Source: Schleiferiaceae bacterium (GTDB lineage Bacteria > Bacteroidota > Bacteroidia > Flavobacteriales > Schleiferiaceae). Taken from it: DNA of 64,000 nucleotides. Both the position numbers and the translations under genes were made by a program. Where the stretch lies: contig JAGYIN010000002.1 in NCBI GenBank assembly GCA_018402665.1, positions 163,879-227,878 on the forward strand, read 5' to 3'. Below are positions 53,717 to 64,000 of the stretch, one piece after another; the stretch's first letter is position 1, and the number at the start of each line of letters is the position of its first letter. Below the pieces are notes generated by a model that was not told the DNA's origin, made no database searches, and saw only the letters and a list, made by a program, of their open reading frames with translations.

Positions 53717-55201
53717 ATGGAAGCAAAGACAAAGCGCGCAAGCGGAAGGGGTCTCTACGCCGAGGGCGACAAGAACCCACATGAACACGACGGAACGGTT
53801 CTCGAAACCAAAAACCCAACGGGCACAAAGAAACTCTACATCGAGTCGTACGGCTGCCAGATGAATTTCTCTGATAGCGAGATTGTTGCATCTGTTTTGG
53901 GTAAAGAGGGGTACACCACCACACAAAATGCTGAGGAAGCGGATTTAGTGTTGTTGAATACCTGTTCCATTCGCGACAAGGCAGAACAAACCGTTCGTAA
54001 CCGACTCAATCATTTTAACGGCCACAAGAGAAAGAACCCCGACATGAAAATTGGGGTGCTCGGCTGTATGGCGGAGCGTGTGAAAGGCAAACTTCTTGAA
54101 GAAGAGCAATTGGTCGATCTAGTTGTGGGTCCAGATGCCTATAGGGATTTGCCGAATCTCTTGCAAGAGCTCGACGGTGGAAGAAAGGCAGTCAATGTTA
54201 TTTTGAGTAAGGAAGAAACTTACGAAGATATTGAGCCGGTTCGTTTAGGCGGCAACGGTGTGAGTGCCTTCGTGTCCATTACTCGTGGCTGCGACAATAT
54301 GTGTACGTTCTGTGTAGTGCCGTTTACTCGTGGCCGAGAACGTTCGCGTAACCCGCAGACCATTGTAGACGAAGTATTGGATTTATCCAAACGCGGATAC
54401 AAGGAAATCACTCTTCTAGGGCAAAACGTGGACAGCTACCTGTGGTACGGCGGCGGTTTGAAAAAAGATTTTGAAAAAGCATCTGACCTTGCTAAGGCAA
54501 GCGCAGTGCATTTTGCGAATTTGATGTCTATGGTTGCAGAAGCAGTGCCGCACATGCGTATTCGCTTTTCTACTTCGAATCCGCAAGACATGCGCGACGA
54601 TGTGCTGGAGACCATTGCGAAATACAAGAACATCTGTAATTACATCCATTTGCCGGTGCAGTCGGGATCGTCGCGCATCTTAGAATTGATGAACCGCGGA
54701 CACAACCGCGAAGAATATATGGCACTGATTGATCGTATTCAACGTATTATACCGGGTTGCGCTATCAGTCACGACATGATTTCGGGATTCCCAACGGAAA
54801 CGGAAGAGGATCATCAAGAGACCTTGAGTTTGATGGATTATGTGAAATACGACTTCGGTTACATGTTCTTCTACAGTGAGCGTCCCAATACATATGCTGC
54901 TAGAAAATTGGAAGATGATATTCCAGAGGAGGTGAAGAAACGCCGCTTAACAGAAATCATCCAGTTGCAAAGCAAGCACAGCCTGTACCGCCACGAGCAA
55001 ATGGTGGGCAAGACGTTTGAAGTATTGGTAGAAGGGACCTCGAAAAAGAGTGAAGCACAATTGTTTGGACGCACGGATACGAACAGTGTAGTCGTTTTTG
55101 ATCGTCATGATTTTAAACCGGGTGACTTCGTTCATGTTAAGATAGACCGTTGTACCACCGCCACATTATTGGGGACGGTAGTAGCGAACCCTGAAGCGTA
55201 A
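53717..55201 (+). CDS. miaB: tRNA-2-methylthio-N6-dimethylallyladenosine synthase MiaB
   Basis: A radical SAM methylthiotransferase acting on A37 of tRNAs that read U-starting codons. 494 residues. The UPF0004 domain has YIESYGCQMNFSDSE, CSIRDKAEQ and a third Cys in GVLGCMAER; the radical SAM motif is TRGCDNMCTFCVVPFTRG; a TRAM domain closes the protein. The first ~30 residues are a polar extension. It is followed 13 bp later by a sigma-54 activator. Confidence 0.95.
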   Translation: MEAKTKRASGRGLYAEGDKNPHEHDGTVLETKNPTGTKKLYIESYGCQMNFSDSEIVASVLGKEGYTTTQNAEEADLVLLNTCSIRDKAEQTVRNRLNHFNGHKRKNPDMKIGVLGCMAERVKGKLLEEEQLVDLVVGPDAYRDLPNLLQELDGGRKAVNVILSKEETYEDIEPVRLGGNGVSAFVSITRGCDNMCTFCVVPFTRGRERSRNPQTIVDEVLDLSKRGYKEITLLGQNVDSYLWYGGGLKKDFEKASDLAKASAVHFANLMSMVAEAVPHMRIRFSTSNPQDMRDDVLETIAKYKNICNYIHLPVQSGSSRILELMNRGHNREEYMALIDRIQRIIPGCAISHDMISGFPTETEEDHQETLSLMDYVKYDFGYMFFYSERPNTYAARKLEDDIPEEVKKRRLTEIIQLQSKHSLYRHEQMVGKTFEVLVEGTSKKSEAQLFGRTDTNSVVVFDRHDFKPGDFVHVKIDRCTTATLLGTVVANPEA

Positions 55202-55214
55202 AAGAATTGGACCA

Positions 55215-56459
55215 ATGTCAGATATCAAGAGCTTAAAACAACGTTTCGGAATTATTGGGGTAAGTCCATTGCTGGACCGCGCCTTAGAGAAGGCCGTTCA
55301 AGTTGCGCCGACCGATATCAGCGTGCTCGTCACCGGCGAGAGTGGGGTGGGTAAAGAGAACATACCGAAGATTATTCACGCGCTCAGCCACAGAAAACAC
55401 AATCCATACATCGCAGTAAACTGTGGTGCCATTCCAGAAGGAACTATAGATTCAGAACTTTTCGGTCATGAAAAAGGTGCCTTTACTGGAGCGACTGGAG
55501 CGCGTAAAGGATATTTTGAGGAGGCCGATGCGGGTACTATTTTTTTAGATGAGGTGGGCGAGCTGCCTATGCCTTCTCAAGTTCGATTGTTACGCGTTTT
55601 AGAAACGGGTGAATTTATTCGTGTGGGCGCCTCAAGAGCGAATAAAATAGATGTGCGCGTCGTAGGAGCTACGAATGTGGGCATGATCAATGCGATCAAA
55701 AACCACAAATTCCGTGAGGATTTGTATTACCGATTAAACACCGTAGAAATTCATCTGCCGCCATTGCGGGAGCGTCCATCAGATATTCATTTGCTGTTTA
55801 GAAAATTCGCGGCGGACTTTGCCAATAAATACCATCTTCCACCGCTGCGTCTGGACGATGAGGCAGTGCGATTGTTAGAGCATTACCGCTGGCCAGGAAA
55901 CATTCGTCAGTTGCGTAACCTTGCCGAGCAAATGAGTGTGATCGAAACGACACGATTAGTAGGTAAGGAAGTACTTAAAGCCTATTTACCGGAGGTGGAC
56001 GCACCGAACCTTCCTGCATTGGCCAATAGCCGGATAAGTGATGGGGTCAGTAATGCAGATTTTGCAAAAGAGCGCGAAGCGTTGTACAAGCTTTTGTTTG
56101 AGATGCGTTCGGAATTAAATGCGCTAAAGAAGGCCGTTCAGAATGGTGAAGGTTTTTATGAGGGTGTACAGCGCGAATACCCGCAGATTGGAGCAGAATA
56201 TACCGAGCGTTCATCAGTGGCGCCTTATACGGGAAATGGATCGAACGACGTTTCCTTTGTAAATCCGGATGAATATGATGCCTTTGAGGATGACGAGCAC
56301 ACGATCGAAATTGAGAACCTGAGTCTAGTCGACAAAGAAATTGAATTGATCAAAAAGGCATTGGATAAAACGCAAGGAAAACGAAAAGCTGCGGCCAAAG
56401 AATTGGGCATATCTGAACGTACCTTGTACCGGAAGATCAAACAATACAACTTAGAATAA
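55215..56459 (+). CDS. Sigma-54-dependent transcriptional regulator (no receiver domain)
   Basis: 414 residues. The AAA+ domain starts near residue 10 with Walker A GESGVGKE, then NCGAIPEGTIDSELFGHEKGAFTGAT (GAFTGA loop that contacts sigma-54), DEVGELPMPSQVRLLRVLE and WPGNIRQLRNLAEQM. An Asp/Glu-rich linker leads to a Fis-type helix-turn-helix at the C-terminus (KRKAAAKELGISERTLYRKIKQYNLE). There is no receiver or GAF domain, so regulation must come from elsewhere. It shares a base with lptE (TAATG). Confidence 0.93.
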   Translation: MSDIKSLKQRFGIIGVSPLLDRALEKAVQVAPTDISVLVTGESGVGKENIPKIIHALSHRKHNPYIAVNCGAIPEGTIDSELFGHEKGAFTGATGARKGYFEEADAGTIFLDEVGELPMPSQVRLLRVLETGEFIRVGASRANKIDVRVVGATNVGMINAIKNHKFREDLYYRLNTVEIHLPPLRERPSDIHLLFRKFAADFANKYHLPPLRLDDEAVRLLEHYRWPGNIRQLRNLAEQMSVIETTRLVGKEVLKAYLPEVDAPNLPALANSRISDGVSNADFAKEREALYKLLFEMRSELNALKKAVQNGEGFYEGVQREYPQIGAEYTERSSVAPYTGNGSNDVSFVNPDEYDAFEDDEHTIEIENLSLVDKEIELIKKALDKTQGKRKAAAKELGISERTLYRKIKQYNLE

Positions 56460-56962
56460 TGCGCTTACTTCGTTTCCTTACTGCACTGCTGTTTCTCTTC
56501 ATCCTCTCAGGATGTAAGGGGGGATATAGTTTTACTGGAGGGAATGTAGGGGAGGCAAAAACGTTGAATGTAGATTTCTTTGACAACACGGCAGCGATTG
56601 TAAATCCCGAGATGTCACAGATTTTTACCGAATCGTTGAAGGACATCTTTGTGCAACAAACTTCATTGCGTTTGGTCGAAGGTCCAGCAGATATGGAGTT
56701 TTCAGGCGCTATTACAGATTACAGTTTACGTCCACAAGCGGCGCGCGGTCCTAGTGAAGTTGCGCAGATGCGCTTTACCATTTCCGTTAAAGTTTCCTTT
56801 GAGAACAGTATCGCGGATGAAAACAGTTTTGAGCAACGTTTCAGCCGATCCAGAGATTACGATGCGGATTTGAATTTTTCCGATATTGAAACAGAATTGG
56901 CTGCGGAGATCATCAAAGAATTGACTGAAGATATATTAAACCGGGCGATTGCTAATTGGTAG
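56459..56962 (+). CDS. lptE: LptE-like lipoprotein (LPS assembly)
   Basis: A 167-residue lipoprotein with lipobox LFILSGCKGG (Cys near 20) followed by GGYSFTGGNVG and a beta-alpha fold typical of the Bacteroidota LptE family, which plugs the LptD barrel during LPS export. It is translationally coupled to the sigma-54 activator upstream and directly abuts the next gene. Confidence 0.85.
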   Translation: MRLLRFLTALLFLFILSGCKGGYSFTGGNVGEAKTLNVDFFDNTAAIVNPEMSQIFTESLKDIFVQQTSLRLVEGPADMEFSGAITDYSLRPQAARGPSEVAQMRFTISVKVSFENSIADENSFEQRFSRSRDYDADLNFSDIETELAAEIIKELTEDILNRAIANW

Positions 56963-58240
56963 ATGAACGCAAAGAAAATCGAAGAATTGTATACCTATCC
57001 TGAGCGTTTAAACGCGACGGAGCTTGCGATGCTTAAACAAGCGGTATCGGATTTTCCTTATGCAGCACCGCTTCAAGCGCTTTACATGAAGGCGTTGCAA
57101 CAGCAAGAAAGTTACTTACTGCCGGCTCAGGTAAAGCGGACAGCCATCGCTACCCCGAACCGTGAGGCATTGAAAGTATATTACGAAAGCCATACGGAGT
57201 TGGCCGCGGCAAGTGATAGTACCTCGAGTAGTCCCGACGTTGTGAAGCCCACAGTAGAAGTCGCCGCCCCGCCGAAAGTGCCGGCACCAGAAATGGTCGA
57301 GGTTGAGCCGAAAAAGCAGGAGGTAGCTAAGGTCCAGGTTGAACCGAAAAAGCAGGAGGTGCAGGCAGCGCCAGTGAAGAAACCGGCGCCTCGTGCCACA
57401 AAGAAACAGCCGAAACCGTCGGCACCGAAAAAAGCAACGACGGTACCCGAAGACCTCTCTCATTTGCCTGAGGCCGTTAGAAATGCCATTTTGAGGTCGC
57501 GCGCTTTGCGCGGCAATGAGGCTCCAGCGGTCCCAGTCGTTGCAGAGGCACAACCCTCTGAACTAGTAGATAAAGCGCCTCGAGCTGCAGAACAGGTGCC
57601 TGTGGATGAGTTAAAACAGGCTGAGGTAGTGGTGCTAGATCACACAGTGAGCCATACCAAACGTACCGATGAAGTTGCCGTTGCCCGGGTGAGCGATAAA
57701 CAAGAAGCACCTGAGGAGCAGTCGGTAAGTCAATCGGATGCAGTAGAGAAATCGGATAAAATAGCCGCAGATGTACCTTCCTTTGAGTTGGAAACCGATT
57801 TAGAAGAAGTTTCAACGGCGCCTGCTTCAAAAGCTTCCGAACTTACCAAAGCGCCTGCGTGGGAAACGCCTGAAGAACGTGAGATGCCGTTTAGTGAAAA
57901 GGCTTCCTTCTTGCAATGGCTCAATGCAGAAACCAGGGTAGCGCCAGTGGATGTGCCAGCTAGTAAAAAGGCAGATGCAGCAGGACCAGATATTAAAAAA
58001 ATTATCCGTGAGTTACCGAAGTTTGAAGGGAACAAGCGCGACGGAAAAATCAATGTATTTAGTCTCGAAGCAGATGGCCAAGGCCGCTTCGTAACGGAAA
58101 CATTGGCAGAGATTTACTTGAAGCAGGGACTTTTTGATAAAGCAATTAAATCCTACGAGGTACTAAGTTTGAAATACCCGGAAAAAAGTAGTTTCTTTGC
58201 CGACCGAATTAGAGCAATTAAGAAAGAAAAGAACTCATGA
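56963..58240 (+). CDS. Ala/Pro/Lys-rich protein with C-terminal TPR-like motif
   Basis: 425 residues, unrecognised as a named family. The N-terminal 75 residues are helical ([20 protein letters not shown]...), then a long low-complexity stretch rich in Ala, Pro, Val, Glu and Lys (about 80-330) with a repeated VEPKKQEV element, and a C-terminal helical pair ([31 protein letters not shown]) that looks like one TPR. No signal peptide. It starts at the base after the lptE stop and overlaps secG by 4 bp, so it belongs to that operon. Confidence 0.72.
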   Translation: MNAKKIEELYTYPERLNATELAMLKQAVSDFPYAAPLQALYMKALQQQESYLLPAQVKRTAIATPNREALKVYYESHTELAAASDSTSSSPDVVKPTVEVAAPPKVPAPEMVEVEPKKQEVAKVQVEPKKQEVQAAPVKKPAPRATKKQPKPSAPKKATTVPEDLSHLPEAVRNAILRSRALRGNEAPAVPVVAEAQPSELVDKAPRAAEQVPVDELKQAEVVVLDHTVSHTKRTDEVAVARVSDKQEAPEEQSVSQSDAVEKSDKIAADVPSFELETDLEEVSTAPASKASELTKAPAWETPEEREMPFSEKASFLQWLNAETRVAPVDVPASKKADAAGPDIKKIIRELPKFEGNKRDGKINVFSLEADGQGRFVTETLAEIYLKQGLFDKAIKSYEVLSLKYPEKSSFFADRIRAIKKEKNS

Positions 58241-58611
58241 TAGCATTATTCTCCATTTTGATCGTAGTAGTGTCGATCCTACTCGTTTTGGTGATTCTCG
58301 TTCAAAACCCTAAAGGTGGTGGTCTAAGTGCTGCCTTTGGTGGTGATAGCCCACAGATGCTGGGTGGCGTGAAGAAGACAACGGACTTTTTAGACAAGGC
58401 TACTTGGGCTTTGGTGATCGGTTTGTTTGTTCTTGTGATCGGAATGAACCTGGTTTCAACCGATGGTGAGGTTGTATTAGAAGATACGCTAATTAATGAG
58501 CAAGTTGAGGGCGCTATGCCGTTCCAACCACAGATGCCGGCAGCACCTGCGGGTGAAGCAGCACCTACTGGTGATGCACCTGTAGAAGGAATGCCTGAAA
58601 GCGTTGAGTAA
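58237..58611 (+). CDS. secG: Preprotein translocase subunit SecG
   Basis: A 124-residue SecYEG component with two membrane helices (about 2-22 and 52-72) and the conserved [15 protein letters not shown] loop between them. The C-terminal tail is acidic and Ala/Pro/Gly-rich, longer than in E. coli. It overlaps the preceding gene as ATGA. Confidence 0.94.
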   Translation: MIALFSILIVVVSILLVLVILVQNPKGGGLSAAFGGDSPQMLGGVKKTTDFLDKATWALVIGLFVLVIGMNLVSTDGEVVLEDTLINEQVEGAMPFQPQMPAAPAGEAAPTGDAPVEGMPESVE

Positions 58612-58637
58612 TCCGTCAATTTGACTTTAGCATACGG

Positions 58638-58667
58638 CCCGCGCAGCTCCGCTGCGCGGGTTTTTTG
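58638..58667 (+). terminator. Intrinsic terminator after secG
   Basis: A perfect 10-bp stem (58638-58647 with 58651-58660), 3-nt loop, followed by T runs. It closes the miaB-secG unit before groESL. Confidence 0.92.
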
Positions 58668-58675
58668 TTTTTTAG

Positions 58676-58724
58676 TGTGTCAAAATTTCGCGCAGCGACT
58701 GCCGCGCGGTGACACTCTGACACA
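58676..58724 (+). promoter_or_regulatory. Candidate operator upstream of groES (nested inverted and direct repeats)
   Basis: TGTGTCA (58676-58682) pairs with TGACAC (58710-58715) and with TGACACA (58718-58724); the two TGACAC copies are an 8-bp-spaced direct repeat. Inside lies CGCGC (58689-58693) with GCGCG (58704-58708). A CIRCE element is absent. A degenerate TTGGCA...CTTG follows at 58734-58751. Possible heat-shock control site, unproven. Confidence 0.4.
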
Positions 58725-58786
58725 GAAAAACGTTTGGCATAAAATTCCTTGTAGAAGGATATACTATTTAACTAAAAACATAAATC

Positions 58787-59065
58787 ATGGCAGATTTAAA
58801 CATTCGTCCATTAGCTGACAGAGTTATTATTGAACCTGCAGCTGCTGAAACTACGACTGCATCGGGTATCATTATCCCGGATACAGCGCAAGAGAAGCCT
58901 CAAAAAGGTACGGTAGTCGCCGTGGGCCCGGGTAAAAAAGATGAGCCCATGACGGTAAATGTTGGTGATGTCGTGTTGTACGGTAAGTACAGCGGCACAG
59001 AGTTCAAATATGAAAGTGGTGATTACCTCATTATGCGTGAGGCGGACATCATGGCAATAGTTTAA
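58787..59065 (+). CDS. groES: Co-chaperonin GroES
   Basis: A 92-residue lid for the GroEL chamber, starting [20 protein letters not shown] with the mobile loop around [14 protein letters not shown] and the roof segment after [12 protein letters not shown]. Followed 22 bp later by groEL. About 120 bp upstream of the start carry the repeats described as a possible operator. Confidence 0.97.
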   Translation: MADLNIRPLADRVIIEPAAAETTTASGIIIPDTAQEKPQKGTVVAVGPGKKDEPMTVNVGDVVLYGKYSGTEFKYESGDYLIMREADIMAIV

Positions 59066-59084
59066 TCAAACGAAAAAACCATAA

Positions 59085-60719
<1,635 letters not shown>

Positions 60720-60748
60720 TACGTTTGCGCTAACGGTATAAATGCGAA

Positions 60749-60777
60749 AGCCACTCCTTTAGGGGTGGCTTTTTTTA
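60749..60777 (+). terminator. Intrinsic terminator after groEL
   Basis: A 9-bp stem (60749-60757 with 60762-60770, one G-U pair), TTTA loop and a T run. Confidence 0.92.
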
Positions 60778-60811
60778 TGCATAAACGTGCTCCTTGCAAC
60801 GGCGCCGCGGC

Positions 60812-61498
60812 CTATAAGGAAAACGCGTCGAGGTATTTCGCGATGTACGTCTCCCGATCGCGGTATTTGTACTGCATGACGTAGCGCGGATGTTCTAAGG
60901 CGACCAATTCAGGGGTGAAATTGAATTCTTTATTTAATTGGGTCAGGAATTTTAAATTCTTTCCAGTGCCAAAGACTATGATGCGTTCGTTCTTTCCAGC
61001 CAATTCAATTTGTGCGCGAATCTGCGCCAATAAATACGGGGCAAGCGCTTTTGCGAAACTCGCACGGTCGTAATAGTTGAAATTGATCCAATTCCCTTTC
61101 TTCCGCACGGTAAATCCTAAGGGACAAACGGAACCGATGAAGAATTCGCGATAAAACTTCTCCGCTCCTCCAAAGGCATCTATTGCTTCGTAGACAAAAA
61201 CGGAGCTGGGTTCGTGTGTGCTAAAGGCATCAAAAGGAATTCCACATGCTACAAGACGCTTCGTGTCTGTAAAAGGAATACCGGTCGCGCCAGCACCTAA
61301 TCTTCCAGGATTGATACCCAGGATTAAATTCCGTGGCTTGTCGTCTTTATAAAACCTATGATAGAAATCGGAGAGTGCGCGTTCTTGCGCGGGACTGGCG
61401 CCTTCAAACGGATTGAGAACGGCCAGATCATCGTCCAGGTAGGCGTGGTCAAAGTCTAACCCGTAATAGAATGCCAAGATGCGCTGGGCCTTGGTCAT
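60812..61498 (-). CDS. Uracil-DNA glycosylase superfamily protein (SMUG2/DUF4918-like)
   Basis: 228 residues. The N-terminal catalytic-loop motif reads [21 protein letters not shown] and the C-terminal motif [17 protein letters not shown], fitting the DUF4918/SMUG2-type branch of the UDG superfamily rather than Ung. Removal of uracil or oxidised pyrimidines from DNA is the expected role; the specificity is inferred. It overlaps pth by 4 bp and is last in the prs-rplY-pth unit. Confidence 0.85.
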   Translation of the reverse strand: MTKAQRILAFYYGLDFDHAYLDDDLAVLNPFEGASPAQERALSDFYHRFYKDDKPRNLILGINPGRLGAGATGIPFTDTKRLVACGIPFDAFSTHEPSSVFVYEAIDAFGGAEKFYREFFIGSVCPLGFTVRKKGNWINFNYYDRASFAKALAPYLLAQIRAQIELAGKNERIIVFGTGKNLKFLTQLNKEFNFTPELVALEHPRYVMQYKYRDRETYIAKYLDAFSL

Positions 61499-62061
61499 TT
61501 TTTATTGAATTGGGTCATGGTGAGTTTCGTACCGGCCAGCGCGAAGCTTTGGATGGCTTTAACGCAGTGTTCTATGAGACCAGGGAGCTCTAGCATTTCG
61601 TCTTTGTTCCATTCACCGAGCACGTAGTCGATTTGGCGGCCTTTAGGAAAGTCGTTGCCAATGCCGAATTTTAGTCTAGGATAGTCGTTACGGCCCAATT
61701 TTGCTTGAATATCTTTCAAGCCGTTGTGTCCCGCATCGGAACCTTTTTCGCGTATGCGCACCGCACCCAAGGGTAATGCAAGGTCATCAACGATGACTAA
61801 AACATTTTCAATGGGAATACTTTCCTCCTGCATCCAGTAGCGTACTGCATTTCCACTAAGGTTCATGAAGGTGGTAGGCTTGATTAAACGGAACGTACGT
61901 CCTTTAATCTTCGCTTCTGCCGTTAGCGCGTAGCGCCCAGGTTCAAAAACAACATTGGACGCCTTCGCAAAGGCGTCCAATGTCAAAAAACCTATGTTAT
62001 GACGGGTATTTTCATATTCAGCACCAGGATTTCCTAGGCCTACAATGAGGAATTTCTTCAT
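61495..62061 (-). CDS. pth: Peptidyl-tRNA hydrolase
   Basis: 188 residues. Releases tRNA from dropped-off peptidyl-tRNA. Start [25 protein letters not shown] with catalytic His in TRHNIG, then [17 protein letters not shown] and [27 protein letters not shown]. Standard length. Between rplY (17 bp away) and the glycosylase gene. Confidence 0.97.
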   Translation of the reverse strand: MKKFLIVGLGNPGAEYENTRHNIGFLTLDAFAKASNVVFEPGRYALTAEAKIKGRTFRLIKPTTFMNLSGNAVRYWMQEESIPIENVLVIVDDLALPLGAVRIREKGSDAGHNGLKDIQAKLGRNDYPRLKFGIGNDFPKGRQIDYVLGEWNKDEMLELPGLIEHCVKAIQSFALAGTKLTMTQFNKK

Positions 62062-62078
62062 ACCCGTAAAGGTAAAAA

Positions 62079-62699
62079 TTATTCTGCAGCAGCTTCTGCT
62101 GTAGCTTCAGCGCCTTCTTCTGCACCTTCTTCTTCATCATCACTATCATCGACAGCACCACGTGCTTTCTTGATGGTAACGATAACTGCAGTTGTTGCGT
62201 TGAGGATTTCGAATCCTTCAGGCGTTACATCGCTTACACGAATAGACTTACCAATTCTGAGGTTGGTAATGTCCAATTCAATGCTATCAGGCAATTGGCC
62301 AGGTACAGCGCGAACACTTAGCTTGCGAAGAACGCTTTTCAACTTACCACCGTTCAATACACCACGTGCTTGACCGTGTAGTACAACTGGAATGTCCATG
62401 GTTACAGGCTTGCCTTCAACCAGCTGGATGAAGTCAATGTGCATCAAATGGTCAGTTACTGGATGGAACTGTAAATCTTGAATCACAGCCTCAACCGTAG
62501 AACCTCCCACAGTTATTTTCGCAGTTTTTGCCTCAGCAGTGTATACCAAGCCCTTGAAGGCTAGTGTAGGTGCAGAGAAGTGAATAGGTGCTTCGCCACC
62601 GTAAATAACACACGGTACGTTGCCCGCTTTGCGCTCTAATTGAGCGTACTTAGAACCAAAGTTGGTTCTTTCGTTTCCTTGGATTTCAACAGACTTCAT
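62079..62699 (-). CDS. rplY: 50S ribosomal protein L25 (CTC form)
   Basis: A 206-residue long form with the N-terminal L25 5S-rRNA-binding domain and the C-terminal CTC/TL5 beta domain, followed by an acidic Glu/Ala-rich tail ([18 protein letters not shown]). [34 protein letters not shown] opens the protein. It follows prs by 21 bp. Confidence 0.96.
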   Translation of the reverse strand: MKSVEIQGNERTNFGSKYAQLERKAGNVPCVIYGGEAPIHFSAPTLAFKGLVYTAEAKTAKITVGGSTVEAVIQDLQFHPVTDHLMHIDFIQLVEGKPVTMDIPVVLHGQARGVLNGGKLKSVLRKLSVRAVPGQLPDSIELDITNLRIGKSIRVSDVTPEGFEILNATTAVIVTIKKARGAVDDSDDEEEGAEEGAEATAEAAAE

Positions 62700-62720
62700 C
62701 TGATCTAGTTTATTCTGGTA

Positions 62721-63653
62721 TTACATTATAAAGTGTCCTGAAATACTCTCGTGGTGGTGAACATTTTTCATCACCTGAGCAAACATTTCAGCAACGGAGA
62801 TCACACGGATCTTTGGGTTCTCACTGGTTTGAGGAATGGTATCAGTAATGACCAATTCCTCTAAAGCACTTTGCGCTATGCGCTCTTGTGCTGGACCGCT
62901 CAAAACACCGTGCGTACAATATGCACGTACCGTTTTAGCGCCCTTTTCTTTTAGCATTTCTGCGGCTTTACACAACGTACCGCCGGTATCAACCATATCA
63001 TCTACAAGAATGACATTTTTGCCTTCAACCTCACCGATAACGGTCATCATATCAATGACATTCGCCTTTTTGCGTTGCTTGTAGCAAATCACTACTTCAG
63101 CTTCTAACTTACTGCCGTAGGCGTGTGCACGTTTTGCACCTCCCATATCAGGAGAAGCGATACACAAATCACCCAGCTTCATTTTTTCAATGTCCTGGAT
63201 GAATAGAGCAGAGCTGAACAAATGATCTACAGGTACTTCGAAAAACCCCTGGATCTGATCAGCGTGTAAGTCCATCGTCATCACACGTGTTGCACCGGCA
63301 GCCATGAGCATCTTAGCTGCTAATTTTGCACCTATGGGTACTCTGGGTTTGTCCTTACGGTCTTGACGCGCAAGCCCGAAGTAGGGAATGACCGCTGTGA
63401 TGTGCTTAGCAGAAGCACGTTTTGCCGCATCACAAAGCATGAGTAATTCCATCAGGTTATCTGCTGGAGGGTTCGTGCTTTGAATCAAGAACACACGAGT
63501 ACCACGCACAGTTTCCTCAAAGGAAGGACAAATTTCACCGTCGCTGAACTCTGTGATCTTCACATTACCCATGGGTATACCATAGCGCTCAGCAATCTGT
63601 GTTGCAAGGTGCATGGTGTGTCTACCGGCAAAAATTTTAGCTTCAGGTACCAT
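62721..63653 (-). CDS. prs: Ribose-phosphate pyrophosphokinase
   Basis: 310 residues, forms PRPP for nucleotide, His and Trp synthesis. Visible: AKIFAGRHTMHLATQIAERYG, the FSDGEICPSFEETVRG flap, RQDRKDKPRVPIGAKLAA, and the ribose-5-phosphate loop VILVDDMVDTGGTLCKAAEML. First gene of the prs-rplY-pth-glycosylase unit; a -7 box lies 55 bp upstream. Confidence 0.97.
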   Translation of the reverse strand: MVPEAKIFAGRHTMHLATQIAERYGIPMGNVKITEFSDGEICPSFEETVRGTRVFLIQSTNPPADNLMELLMLCDAAKRASAKHITAVIPYFGLARQDRKDKPRVPIGAKLAAKMLMAAGATRVMTMDLHADQIQGFFEVPVDHLFSSALFIQDIEKMKLGDLCIASPDMGGAKRAHAYGSKLEAEVVICYKQRKKANVIDMMTVIGEVEGKNVILVDDMVDTGGTLCKAAEMLKEKGAKTVRAYCTHGVLSGPAQERIAQSALEELVITDTIPQTSENPKIRVISVAEMFAQVMKNVHHHESISGHFIM

Positions 63654-63707
63654 CTGTGCTGTGTATCAGTATTATTGTAGCGGTCTAAGCTCCTCCGAAG
63701 AGGGGTG

Positions 63708-63715
63708 CAAATGTA
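63708..63715 (-). promoter_or_regulatory. Candidate -7 box (TAnnTTTG) for prs
   Basis: Minus-strand TACATTTG. Just downstream, near the expected transcript start, a CCTC-TTCG-GAGG hairpin (63692-63703) could form in the leader. Confidence 0.5.
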
Positions 63716-63799
63716 AGTAAAAGAACAGAAAAATACACCTTAATCCTGGCGGGAATAAAATTCTTTCTTTTAAAAGTTAGGAGAATTGGAAAACCCCCT

Positions 63800-63807
63800 T
63801 ATTTTTG
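63800..63807 (+). promoter_or_regulatory. Candidate -7 box (TAnnTTTG) for tRNA-Leu
   Basis: TATTTTTG, ending 17 nt before the tRNA 5' end. Confidence 0.5.
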
Positions 63808-63824
63808 CCGTCCAATTCCACAAT

Positions 63825-63906
63825 GCCTTGGTGGCGGAATTGGTAGACGCGCTGGATTCAAAATCCAGTTCCTTCGGGAGTGCGGGTTCGATTCCCGCCC
63901 AAGGTA
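63825..63906 (+). tRNA. tRNA-Leu (anticodon CAA)
   Basis: A complete cloverleaf with acceptor GCCTTGG/CCAAGGT (last pair G-U), D loop with TTGG, anticodon stem CTGGA/TCCAG with loop TTCAAAA (anticodon CAA), a long variable arm as expected for Leu, and T loop TTCGATT. CCA is not encoded. Confidence 0.97.
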
Positions 63907-63914
63907 CTTTAACA

Positions 63915-63944
63915 CAAAACCCTCTCATTTTGAGAGGGTTTTGC
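63915..63944 (+). terminator. Intrinsic terminator after tRNA-Leu
   Basis: A perfect 13-bp stem (63915-63927 with 63931-63943) with a 3-nt loop; T-rich arm and tail. Nothing recognisable follows to the window end. Confidence 0.85.
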
Positions 63945-64000
63945 TGTTTATAAGGATCTCTACTTTTTGTGATTTTGTAATTTACTGGCATTTTTGAGAA

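Noticed and set aside
58676..58786. Sigma-54 promoter upstream of groES
   Set aside because: A TTGGCA-like box is present but the -12 part is off by about 2 bp from the fixed spacing, so it is kept only as part of a candidate control region.
63770..63991. Minus-strand frame over tRNA-Leu
   Set aside because: It is the antisense of the tRNA (AGIEPALPKELDFES-like), a well-known artefact.

Overview
The window is a compact, gene-dense chromosomal segment of a member of the Bacteroidota, most likely order Flavobacteriales in the broad sense. The evidence is a complete type IX secretion/gliding block (a PorP/SprF homologue followed by gldK-gldL-gldM-gldN), a secreted protein with a T9SS type A C-terminal sorting signal, a PafA-type phosphatase, several Bacteroidota-specific families (DUF4296, DUF6089, DUF983), and start-proximal -7 boxes of the Bacteroidota type TAnnTTTG. 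I see no phage, insertion sequence, CRISPR array or antibiotic resistance island.

Layout. 1-7291: the 3' part of a membrane pyrophosphatase, an M20 peptidase, a small membrane protein, hflX and maeB. 7288-10380: a cyclase-family hydrolase, hemW and an orphan histidine kinase on the minus strand. 10418-13286: a glycosyltransferase, dihydroorotase and two small exported proteins. 13278-14788: an alpha/beta hydrolase and pdxJ. 14828-22333: an envelope cluster on the plus strand (CBS protein, nadK, DUF6089, uppS, bamA, two Skp/OmpH proteins, murI). 22330-31599: a small membrane protein, an M1 peptidase, an AsmA-like protein, a pseudouridine synthase, YraN, an LD-carboxypeptidase with tiny overlapping ORFs behind it, and metG. 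31626-33825: tRNA-Arg(CCG), a cold shock protein, the T9SS cargo, tRNA-Val(GAC) and a tandem array of four ~124-bp repeats rich in stem-loops. 33845-40904: a sulfotransferase-like/aminotransferase pair, a TlpA-like protein, a Cys-rich secreted peptide, an OmpA lipoprotein, a possibly split membrane-LytTR gene, a small lipoprotein and PafA. 40856-44386: an ABC-F ATPase, DUF983 and an FAD oxidoreductase. 44451-53517: the T9SS operon, a degenerate ureohydrolase and topA, all on minus. 53717-60719: miaB, a sigma-54 activator, lptE, an Ala/Pro-rich protein, secG and groESL. 60812-63906: a SMUG2-like glycosylase, pth, rplY, prs and tRNA-Leu(CAA).

The genes combine core housekeeping (translation, nucleotide and cofactor synthesis, chaperones) with a strong cell-envelope theme: undecaprenyl phosphate, BamA and Skp, LptE, SecG, peptidoglycan recycling, T9SS and gliding. 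Transcription units are tight, with ATGA, TGATG and TAATG couplings, and at least four convergent gene pairs overlap at their stop codons.

The points most worth a second look are: the four-copy repeat array after tRNA-Val; a tRNA-Arg with an apparently compensatory A19-U56 pair; a ureohydrolase-fold protein lacking key metal ligands beside the T9SS operon; a LytTR gene without a normal start that overlaps a membrane-protein gene out of frame; and a sulfotransferase-like plus class IV aminotransferase pair that is fused in plants. All calls were made by reading the sequence; no database search was run.
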